Of a stretch of 23,925 nt of DNA, positions 9,015 through 21,000 are shown piece after piece. The stretch is from the NCBI GenBank assembly GCA_019649035.1, contig BMAT01006416.1:17381-41305 (forward strand), read 5' to 3'. The DNA comes from Elysia marginata (lineage: Eukaryota; Mollusca; Gastropoda; Plakobranchidae). The notes beneath the pieces are model-generated. The model had not been told where the DNA came from, did no database searches, and saw nothing but the letters and a program-made list of their open reading frames with translations. Within the stretch, counting starts at the first letter, position 1. Each line of letters starts with the position of its first letter. A program made the position numbers and the translations under genes.

Positions 9015-12000
9015 CTGTCAGAAGATAAGAAATGATAAAATAAGACAAATTTTTTATTTATTTTAACATGGGAAATATGAAACTACTTTGGAAGGGATTG
9101 AAGAATACTTAGTTTATAGAAGCGGGCCGTTTCTAACAAGTCCAATTATTATCCTGCCTAGCACTATCAACAAGGGCTTTTCTTGCCCACCAACTGGCAC
9201 ACTTAAACTATAGACCAAGAAAGATTTTGACCAGCTGAGGTTAATCGCATAAGACAGACAATCGTTGAGAAGGCTCTTCACAATTTCCAAGAAGCAGCTG
9301 AGGTGTCCAGGTCAGAGATTTAGTATGCTGAGGATAATAGATTAGTGTGTCAGAGCAATGTGGGATAATAGATTAGTATGTCAGAGTGACGTGGGAAGAT
9401 AGATTAGTATATCAGAGCGATGTGGGATAGTAGATAAGTATGTCAGAGTGACATGGGATGATAGATTAGTATGTCAGAGTGACATGGGATGATAGATTAG
9501 TATGTCAGAGCAACGTGGGATAATAGATAAGTATGTCAGAGCGACATGGGAACTTCAGCTATGTGATAAAGACATGGGAGTGTGGGTCAATATATATCAA
9601 ATATTTGACCTATGGAAAGAACCACACAAAAAACAACAAATAATTCAAAAGAAAGTGGCATAGAGATAGATTTATTGAAGAAAATTGTCGACTCTACTCC
9701 GCAAAATTTGTTTAAAAGTTTTTTTAAAACCTTGATTTTGAAACCAATTGACTGAAAACAAAGAGAAAGGCATTCAAGCAACATTAAATGTCAACGTAGC
9801 AGTAACACAAGATCGACCAAACAAAAGATGGGCAAGAGAGCAAACCCTTTGAAACTGTTCACATTGGATTTTCTGTTAAGTGTACAAATCACTTGCAAGC
9901 TATTGGAGTTTATGTTGTATTGAGCAGTGAGGGAAACAAATGTTTTTGTCTAAACCAAGAATTTTAGTGTCTTACCTAAAAACTAAATGACAAAGATCAT
10001 ATCTGCTTGTGAGACAGGTGAGGTGTTTAAAAGTATGCTGGAATTTCATCACTTTATTTTTTTAATAAATAAGTCAAAGGCTAAAAGTGCTACGAAAAAA
10101 TACAAAGATTTAACACCACATGTTTTACTCTCAGCAAACAGCATACGCTCTTGGAGTTGGCTAAGACCCTGATCTCAGGATGACCTGACCCGGTCAATCA
10201 GAGGTAAGGACAGGCTGCCCAAGGCGGCTCAGTGCATGCGCGGTTTTATTGGATTTATATGCTGACTTTTATCTAACCCCCTGACCCCTTAACAAATTAA
10301 AAATAATAGATTCTAAATACTTGTTGTTACAATAGGCAAGAAAACAAGGAAAACATGAAACCAAAAATTATAAAATACTTTCTTCCCCTGTCTCTTAACC
10401 CAATGTCTCTTTCATCGCAAGGGTTTGGTGATGTGAAAGATTACGCTTTTGTTGGACCGAAGCCTTTGTTGTGATGTTATGTCTGCATTTCATTTGGTGG
10501 TAATCTTTTCAACTATGTTCCAAACTGTGTGTCCATTGTGTAAAAGTTTTGCCCTCTTCCTCTTTGGTGGTGTTTTTACTTGAATTGTGTTTTTACAAGG
10601 GATAAATAACAATTTTCTGTAGAGGCATGGGCTGGCCTGATGTCATGCATAATGTTGTTCTTTAGATAATGATGTGTCTTGTGAAAATATCAGTGACTGA
10701 TAAACGTTATCTCATTTTTCATCATCAGGGAAGTAGAGCTGTCTTTTATTTGTACAGGTTTGATTGGTGTTGACTGAGCAATGGGAACTAAATGAGGTTA
10801 TTGTGAGCTGTTAGTGATAAATGTCTTGGATTTGGCTGTCTGATGATCAGGCTATGCACTGGAAGAGCATCTAAAACCACTGAGCTGTGCTGTGAGTAAA
10901 TGTTGTTTGTGGTGGGTCTGTTTTCATGTCAAGATCATGTGGTGTAAATGTGTCATCTGTAAATGTTTAGTTGTAAAAAAATTTGTGCTAGTGCTTTTTT
11001 TTTTTATTTATACACTATTTCAATCCCTTTTGAGAAATTTGTCTTTGTAACTCAGCGTAACTGTGTTGCCACAGAGCAGTGCCACTAATGCCCCAGCAGA
11101 CCAGTACATTTGAAGCCTGTACCTGGGTACCCATTTTACTGATGGGTGGACTGGGGAAAGTTAGGGTAAATTGCTTTCCCAAGGCAATTGCAACATGGCA
11201 TGGTCGGGAATTGAACCACGACCTCCAGATCTCGAGTCTGACGGGCTAACCACTTCGCCACCCTGCCCCTTGACTCTGAAGACTCAATCCATGAGTTAGC
11301 TTTTTATGAGGTTGTACCACCCATCGATAAAGCTGTTTTGGAGGGTGGACGTACGGCAAATACCCGCATTGGTGGGTTGATACGGGCACCTTTTGTCAAG
11401 TTTTTCTGCGACTTCAAACATACCAGGGCTGTTAAATTTTTTAATTTTTTTTATCCTTGCAAAACACCTAACACGCAATTGTTTTGAAAAATTGTCTCCT
11501 TATCCATTGTTTATATATATATTCCGAAAATTAGAAATATGATTGAAGCTGCCCGCATTTGTGGCACCTATCATTGTTTTTCTGCTATTTCTTTGTCACA
11601 GCACATAAGTTCTCACAAATGTGGCACAGTGAGTTAACACTTTGTTTGTAGAACCTGAATGTATGTTACATTTCAAATCTTGTAGCAAATAAGAAGATTA
11701 TAAACTTAGAAAAAATACAGTGATTACGATTACAACAGCAAAAAATTCACACCTAAAAAATCTAACTCTTTACATTTATAAGCATACATTTTGTGATAAA
11801 ATCAAATGGGCCTTTGTTAAGAAATGAAAATTAAAAAAAAAAGAAGTGTTAATACCTGATAAAATATGTAGCTTTAATATTACCACAAATTAAATTATTA
11901 TCACACTCACAGTTTTTGTGGTAGGAATATAAAATTTTCACCGGCTTTTAGATGAGATTTCATAGAAGCAAACACAAAAAGAAAGATGGTTGTACTAGAG

Positions 12001-15000
12001 TAGTAGTTCTGGAGATATTGTGGGGTAAAGATGGGGAATTTTCTGTTTTATTATGAAGTTTCCACTCTCCACTGCGCAAGCCTGTGTTCAGCGCTAATAT
12101 TCCCAGGCAGGGCTCCACATGGCACCTGGCAGAGATTTATGATCCCAAGTGCTCAGCGCCATGTGGAATTATTTTTGAGTGGCCTAAGTTTGCAGCAACT
12201 GAGCCAGGCTCTGGGCCAGCTTTCAGAACTAAAGCAGCACAAGCAAAACGGACAAAATTCAATGCTGTGTTCTACATATTTTACTCCTGAAAGCGAATTC
12301 TGTTCTACAAGTGTTACTCACATCAATCATCACAAATTCTTCCTCAAAGTTGGCTTGTCGCATCTCAAACACGTTTTTAGTGACTTGTTCTCTTGGAATG
12401 TTCTCTTTTTCCTCTCCTTCCTCTTTGCTGGTCATTTTTTTCATGTCTCCCTGCTGAGTTTGCTCCCCTGACACCCTCTGCTCCGGGCGCATCAGAAAGC
12501 TCTTGCGCATCAGACCTTCAAACGGCACCTCTGGCTCAGCAGATAGGCGTTTTGCAGGCTGTTGTCTTGAGAACGCCCCAAAAACTGGTTCTGGTAGCTC
12601 ATCCATCTGAAGTAAACTGCTATCAGAAGAGAAGAGATTGTAAAACAAATAAAACAACATAACTCATCTCATGGTTTTCTTTCATTTAGGTTAAGTAGTT
12701 TTTTAATTAAAGCATTAAAAGGCATACTTAAAGACACACAGTCACTTGTAAATACACAATCTTTTCATATATAATCAAATGTGCTCAGCTTCTAGCTTCA
12801 ATTTCTTTTTAATAACAAATACAAACATATCCGAAACACTAATTGGGCCTGAAAAAACATCAGTCCAAATCAATTTTTCAGGTTTGTGTATCACATACAA
12901 GTAATTTATGTATGAGCATGAATGCCAGGTCAGCTATCTGGCACAAAATTTTTACTGTTTGCTTTGGTAACACTGACCAATTTGAAATTATAATTTTTTT
13001 TTCAAAATCATAAAACTCCTAAATTTTCAATGATACCAAATGAAGCATGGTTACTTGGTAACAACATAGAAAATTGGAAACTCCAAAGATATTTCAGGTT
13101 TTGAAGACGTGAAAATAGATTTGGCTTTTCTTTCAAACTGACAATGGACAGAGCAGAAAAAAAGAACACAAAACTTCATTCTGCTCTCACATGTTTTGAG
13201 ATATAGCAAAATATTCTTTGAGAAATTCCAAGCTATACTCCAATTTACTGAGGAAAAAGAAAAAAAAGAGGTGAAAAAATCTAACTGGAGAAAAATGTCT
13301 TTTTTAGACCAAGGGTAAAAGCTGAGAGATTTTAAAAAACCTGCAACAACAGACTTCGTAACACAAAAATCCTGCATTCTACATTATTATAGTCAAAATT
13401 GTCAAATGCAAATTCCCTGGCATTTAGGCAAAGGAAAGAAATAAATCCTAAATTTACACTCTATAGATGTTTACAAAGAAGACTGTTTCAAGAAGGTAAA
13501 AGCAGAATACATATCCACTTGGCAAAAATGTTTTTATATGTATATTGCATATACTTTGCCCCTCAGAGAAAAAACATAGTCCCTTGCATGATTTTTGTGA
13601 GCAAATTGTACTTAATGTTATTAGCACAAAACTAAAAGCATATTCGGTATGTCTGATTTTTTTTTTCTTTTTGCAAACACTAGACCAGCAAAATTTGCAA
13701 GCTGAGGGGACAAAACTTATGGCTTGGACTGAGAAACAGAGATCTTATGCTGTTTTGAAGGTGTGCCATTAGGCCGATTTTTCAGATGGAGCTTCATTTT
13801 GTTGCCTTGGTTGAAGACTGTTGGACTTGGGCAGACTTAATGTAGGTTGCATAATAATTGGAGACACATTGCATCATTCCAGTGGTGATTTCCATGCTTT
13901 TTGAGAGAGAGAGAGGGAGAGGGAGAGAGAGAGAGAGTAGTAATGAAAGAAGATCACAAACTAGATCTAGCACTGATGTCTCAGTCTCTAGATCCAATGT
14001 TTCAATAGCTTGCTCTATTTCTCCATTCTACACAGAGAGAGAGACAGACAGACAGAGAGAGAGCAGTTAGAAAATGAAGAAAAAGGATTCTGACTATGTT
14101 AAAGCCTACTCAAATAGGCGTAGACAACAAGTTTGTCTGAAAAAAAAGGAATATCCTGGAGAGACAGAGTGAGAGATTCATAAAAAAAACAGAGCATTGG
14201 AGATGAACATTTATAAAAAGCAAGTGGTACTTTGAGACTGGAAAGTTTGGTGGGTTTAAGTTTCAGTTTCAATTTCTTGAGATATTTTTCAAATAAAAAT
14301 GATTTGGATGTCCTAATAATGTTGATCTACATGTACTGTAAGGTCTCATCTCTGTAGGACAAGACTCCCTGCAAGTGCAACTCATCAAAGTCACAACAAT
14401 AAAACTGAAATGTTTTGAGAGGAAGCGGAACCTGAAACCCCACCGTGAATTTTTAAATATCTTGTGCGTGTCAGCAAATTTTCGCCTTTCCAAGACTGAT
14501 CAAGATAAACCTGCCAAGATCTAGTGTAGAGTTCTGTTTTGTGTGTTCTTTCGATCAATCCTAGATTGCACAAAGATGAGTGAAATTGACATCAAACATC
14601 GATCTATAACATTTCTCTGTGGAGTTAGAAGCACATAATGCTATGTTCAGAAAAAAAGTTCAAATAAACTGTCCTTTTTACTCAGGGTACTCAGAGCAGT
14701 TTTGTTGCGTCAACTTGTTGAACTTAAAGTTCATGCCAATTTTTTTACCAATGGGAGAGCACTATGGCTCCAGCCTCCAGCATAATTATGGACCTCGCAA
14801 TAACGGGCCTCTTTCACCTGGAAGGGCAAACTCTGGGGCGGCAATTCCCTGGACCTAGACTGGCTGAATGGAAGCTAACGATTGCCACATGCATCTAAGC
14901 CAACCTAGCTGGCCGCATGTATAGTACTGCCAGACGAAAACTACATTACTGTATAATAATACCGGGAAACTAAACTGTGTTAATAATTACAATACTGCAA

Positions 15001-18000
15001 AACAAAGCATTTTCATTTATAATACTCCAAAACTAATTTTATCATAGAAACAGATTGGCTGATTTTTTGAGCAAGTGAAAGTCCGGCACAGAGCTAAAAA
15101 ATCTGGCAGGCATGACAAACTGCACTAGAAATTCGGGCCGTGCAGGAACAATACGGCAATCTTTTACCCTGTTTCAGACTTGAATTAGATTTTTCCCCAC
15201 TGCAGACCTTTCACTAAATCTTACCAGAGACAGTCCAAAAATAAATTTTTAAACCTATTATCTTTTAAACTGGATTTTGTGAAAAGTAAAAATGTCCACA
15301 ACGTAATCTTTCTGTTGTGTTTACCTTGACGTTTCCCACGCTGAGGATTCCGCCTCGGCCCTCGCCCTCATAACTTTGTCTTCCCTCTCTAGAGACGACG
15401 GTGACACAGCAAAGCAATATGGACTTTCTGATCTCGCCACAGGGCTGAATAAAAATAACAAAGGGGAACGTACAATGATTATGTATATGGCACACAAAAA
15501 TGCCTTTTTTAGCCCAGCATAAAACACATGACAAAGAATAAGTGCTGATTGGCATACTGGTTTGGTTTAACAGAACAGCAAAAAAGCTAAACTCGATTAT
15601 CAAAAGTTAATTGGTGTGAATTTGCCACCTCTAGAAAGTTTATACGAAGAAAGATTGTCAGCCAGAACAGAAAAGCTCTTGAAAGATGACACAGACCCAG
15701 CAAGGAGATATTTTGATTTTTTAAGCCATGGGCAAAAACTGAGGGCATTCAAAGGAAATAAACGATTAATAAATAGCTTCTTTCCCAACGCCATAAAACA
15801 TTTTAATGGAACTAGAATTAAGAGAATATTCTAATTGAATCTTTTGATTTACTGAAGTGCACATTAGGATGGGGTGTTTCGTTGAATAAGAAGGGTTTAG
15901 AGGAGTGCATGTATTTCTTGTTATGATAACAGAGAGAAAATGCCCCAGAGATAGAGAGAGACATTCTATAAAGGTGTACTTACTATGATATATACAATGT
16001 TAGTATCTGTCAGCCTGACTGGGCATTCCTTGTTTTATGTACCATTGTACTGACTGAATAAACTTCATTTGAATGGAAAACTACATTAGAATTTTCAGAC
16101 TATTTGCTAATCTTATTCTGCCCTGTTAATTAATTGATCATTTGTAATTTTATAAATGGTTACAGGGAAAATAATTGAAGTAAAAGCAATAGGTGATAAC
16201 AACTATTCAAACATTAAATGATTTTCAAAAAAAAACTGTTCTGGCACAAGTGTTTGACACAAAGCAACATTTTCTCATAAAAGTGTTAACTTCATCAATT
16301 TCATTTTATTTCACACCCACATCTAAACAGTTAAAGGCTAAAACATAGAACAAAGAAAACAAAATTTTGCCTAAGTCATAAACAGGATACCTTAAGCTGT
16401 CTACATAATTATATTTTTCGGTCAATTGGAACTGAAAAACCTTTGGGCCTTTTCCCCAAATATCAGATATTTGTAAGTTGGTCCAAAAAATTAACGCTAT
16501 GCAGGTCTTCTTACAACTTGTATGGTCTGAGCAGCTTATTCACTTCCCTGCAATCTTGTTATCTTACTCCTCTTTGAACTATAGATGTTTATGCACTGAA
16601 TGTAGCAGATAAGTATTTGAAAATCCATTTTATGCCAAAACAGTTCATACTTATACTCAAGAGGCCCTCCCTTCTTAGATACACTTACTTATCCTATTCT
16701 TTACATATAGAAAAATACTTCTTGGGTGTTTTTATGATGCAGCATTTTGTATGTAAATCATAACTCAAAGCTTATAACCAGCTAACGGGGAATCTGAACT
16801 TTAATGTTCTCTAACTTTTAACCCCTTCAGTGCCAGGCCCGAGTCTCACTCGGGGTAGACAATTCTTGTTTATTTAGTCTTATGAACGGTCAGAGAGATA
16901 TAGCCGTAACAAACTTGTCGACATAGTAAACCAAACACATCATTTCCTTTGTTAAAAAGCAGATTTGCAATTTTTTTTAGTTTTACTATTTTTTTAACAA
17001 ATTTTTTTAATGGTAAAGGCAGAACCTACTCGGTAGTGAAGGGGTTAAGCATTCATTTGTCAAAATCTGTGTTCTTGAGTGAAAGAAAATTGCAGGAAAA
17101 TGTTTGAAAAAACGAAACTCCTGCAAAAAAAAAAGCTGTTTTCCTGCAATACAGGAGTCAGTTTTCAGAAATTCACATCAGGTCAAGACAGTATGTAAGC
17201 CAGTTGGTGTTGCTGAATGCTAAAATGTTATCATGTTTCACAACAATAAACTAAAGAAATCATATTACAACTAAAGACCTGGTAGTCATATTCATACTCA
17301 AGACTGAAAAACTTATAAGTCCAACCTTCTTATAGGTGGAGAGCAAGGCAGGGGATTTGAAATCTTGGGTGATCTGTGAGGAATGCCAGCGTCTGCCTCT
17401 TCCTTAAAGTAATTTTCTTTCACTTCAATGGCCGCTGTTGCAGAGGCGGGCATGTCTGCTGATAGCAATAACTTTGTTCTGTACGACACAGTAGCTGTCA
17501 TCAGACCAAGAGCTGTGGGCACCGCGCCAGCACGGACTGTCTTGAAACCTTCCCCTAGCATGTGTGTCTGAGCACAGCAGTAGAGAGACAAGACAAAAAT
17601 AACACAAAACGGACTTAGAATTTATAAGATCAAAACGTTCCTTGGGATTAGTGAGAGAAAGTTGCTACAAACCCAAACTTAAAGCCAAAGACTTTTGATC
17701 ACCAAGAGAAAATCAAAATGAAACACCAAAACTCAAGGTAACTCAAATCAATGATAAATAACATCATTTAAAGTATATCACTCTTCAAAGTATGTTACTT
17801 AAAATAATGTTAGTTACAATGTAAAAAGTGCAGGTAATGAGAATTACAAGAAGGCACAAATCTATCTTCATCCTACACCTTACTATTTAAAGTAAAAATA
17901 GCCAGCTGACATATGATGTCACCTATCTGAGATTTTTGCATAGAATTGATAATATTACCTCTATTTTACAGCTTACTAAAAAGTAAAGGGACAAAATGGC

Positions 18001-21000
18001 AAATTTCTGCTTGTGACCATACACACCTGAGGCTTTCCCATGTATACCCGATGTGTCAACGTGTAGCCTCCGCCCTTCTCTCCCTGATTCCTGGCCAATT
18101 TGTACGCTGGTAAAACTCTTGTTGCACTCAATAAAGATTTTATAGTCACCCCTGAGATAAAAAGTTCATCAATTAGAAAAGGATATACTTTTGCCATGCA
18201 AGACACATAAGTCTATGGTTAAAATGAAGTCAGGACATAATTTGACTAAAGTAAACAAATCCAGTAGATAATTTACAGTTGCATAACTAACAAAATTTTT
18301 ATTCATTTAGAAAATCTTCATGGTTATATAATAATAATAGACATACAAAGCAGTTAGCATTTACAAAAAGGCATTTGATCAGTTGATTGAACTTAAGTTT
18401 TTATTTCTGCCTTCAAAATATCAACTTTTTTAGGTTTGACTGCACAAGCTACTGAGTAAGCAGTCTTAGAAACAAAACAAAAAAACTAACAGTATACTAG
18501 ACTCTGTAACTGAGGCAGAATGGCTTTAAGAAAATAAAGGGAGCAAATTGTCTTGTACCCAGGGTGAATTAGTCGGGTGTTACAATTTTTGCTTTGAAAG
18601 GCATAATTATTTTAAACATTACAAATTTGTACTTTTCTATTGTCAAAACGTTCATATTTTGTTGAACGATATTACAACTTTTGTTGATTTAAAATAGTGA
18701 GAAAAAGAAGAAATAAAGACCTTTCAATGGCATTTTCTAAAAAAAAAAAGGAACTTCCGACTTCCGATTCATTCACCCTACACACGAGACAATTCCTCTA
18801 AACTTAGAACTATTTACAAAATTGAGGTTTACTATATAACCCAGCAATAAGTGGAGCCTCATTAGAACTTTAACCTCAAATTATCAAAAAATGATGTTTT
18901 CATTATACATTACAAAAGAAAGTCAAAACTGGGAATCTGAATAAAGTTTGAATGTGTTACAATACAAGATCCAGGTCTATGAATGTAAAAAAGAAATTTA
19001 ACAAATATGCCAAGCATCTGGATTTAAATAATATAAATTTAAATCCTCCGACTCAAAAGTTGTGAGTCTAATCCCAGGTTTGATAAGTGCTAAATACAAA
19101 AACCTCTTACTTAGTTTTACTATCATCTTTATCTGGATCAGATCTAAAAGTAAAAAGAAACATTTTGACAAAAGTCTTACCCATCCTTGTAAATATATGC
19201 ATCGTCCGATTGGCTGACATATCTAGGCTGCTGCGATTGAAACTCAAATCCCATGTTTCAAGAAACATATGGTCCCCTTCACTTGTTACAAGTGCCACTT
19301 CAACACAGATGGGGCCTTTAGGAGGAAAGTTCTTCACGTCTTTCAGAGATTTCTTGAGAGAATCTTCTATGGCAGGGTTGTCAGGTATTGACACATTGAA
19401 CTGGAAGTACATAGTAATACAAGCTGGGTAATGCACTGGCAAGAACTTTTATGTTAACTTGACAATAATTTCTCAGAGACAAATAAATCAACACAAACCA
19501 AATTATCATAACAAGGATAATAATGCTGCCATAATTATTAATTTAATTTTTCAAATACAACTGGTCTGACAACAAATTTGAAGATCTTTACTATAAAAAT
19601 AAATTGTCGCAACCATTTCTGTCTGGAACTTTTACATTAATTTCATTTGTAGTTGACTGAAACATGTCTGGTCCACTTCACTGAACTTCTAAACCTTATC
19701 TACGACACAGGACAGTGGCTAGAAGATTTGAAAAAATCAGTATTCATAACCCTCCAAAAAAAAGCCTGGTGCAACTGAGTGCGAAAACCATCGCACAATT
19801 AGTCTCATGAGTCATACCACCAAAATTTTACTTTGAATTGTCATGACCTGAATTAGAGAGCAAAATTCGCCCCAAAATAGCAGAATCTCAATTTGGTTTT
19901 GTACCTGACAAAGGAATGCAAAACGCTATCTTTACACTCTCAAAAGAGCTGTTGAACAACACGATGTCTACCTCTGTATCATCGATTATTCAAAAGCTTT
20001 TGACAAGGTGAAACACTCAGAATTGTTCGGGATATTAGATCAACTGAACATTGATGGCGAAGACCTCAGAATCCTCAGGAATCTGTACTGGGAACAAGAG
20101 TCTGCAATCCGCATCGACAAGGAATACATGATTTTACTGAAATCAAAAGAGGTGTGGGACAAGGCTGTGTACGATCCCCCGATCTGTTCAACCTATGTAG
20201 CAAGGTAATCGTACGCAACATCACCCATATGGAAGGTGTCAAGGTGAGAGGCAGAAATATTACGAACTTGAGATATGCCGATGATACTGTTCTCATTGCC
20301 AACTCCCAGGAAAACTTGCAAGCCCTTCTTTCTGTTGTGACCTATGAAAGTGATAGTACGGGGCTCCAACTCAACGCAAGAACGATGGAATGCATGGTAG
20401 TATCTAAGAAGCAAGTCAAACCCCATTGTGTTATCCAGTGCAAAAACACAAAAACCAAACAAGTGGAAATATTTTTAAAGTATCTTGGATTTACAATTCC
20501 TTCAAAGGCTAAATGTGATCAAGAAATTAAGAAAAGAATAGTAATGTCAAAAGAAGTATTTACAAAAATGGGAACCATATTCAAAAACAGGAACATTCAG
20601 TTTGGAACAAAAGTCAAAGTCCTAAAGGCATATGTGTGGTCAGTCTTGATGTACGGCAGCGAGTGCAGGACATTTAGCAAAGAAATGGAGAAACGTTTGT
20701 TGGCCGCCGAAATGTGTTTTCTCCGAAGAATTTTTAGAATTTTATGGACATAGAAGAAAATAAACGAAGAAGTCCTGCGCCTGACCGATACAGATAGGTC
20801 ACTGTTGCGACTGTTAAGAAAAACTTGAATGGAATTTTTCGGCCATACAAATAGGCACCACAGTCTGGAAAAACTAATGCTGCACGGGAAAGTTGAAGGA
20901 AGACCCGCTTGCGGACGAAAATGACAGACTTTCATGGACAGCCAGTCGCACTACATCAACACACCGAACACGAGCCTGTCTAAGCTTGACATATTCCGAC

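Noticed and set aside
9331..9551. A CRISPR array
   Set aside because: Units are contiguous 31-bp repeats with no unique spacers, in an intron of an animal gene. It is a minisatellite.
11197..11269. A functional tRNA-Ser gene on the minus strand
   Set aside because: The A box, B box and anticodon arm are present, but the acceptor stem does not pair well, there is no serine-type long variable arm, and the body continues as a repeat shared with 6128-6275. It is a SINE head.
12114..12168. Inverted TCCACATGGC / GCCATGTGGA as a foldback element
   Set aside because: Only ten bases pair, and I found no target-site duplication or extended terminal repeat. It could be chance.
12031..12471. A 146-codon plus-strand open frame
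   Set aside because: Its second half is the antisense shadow of ATG13 exon 6, and the rest has no similarity that I can name.
14755..14880. A GC-richer open patch as a coding exon
   Set aside because: It is open for about 35 codons only, with no recognised domain, no partner exons on the + strand, and it lies inside an ATG13 intron.
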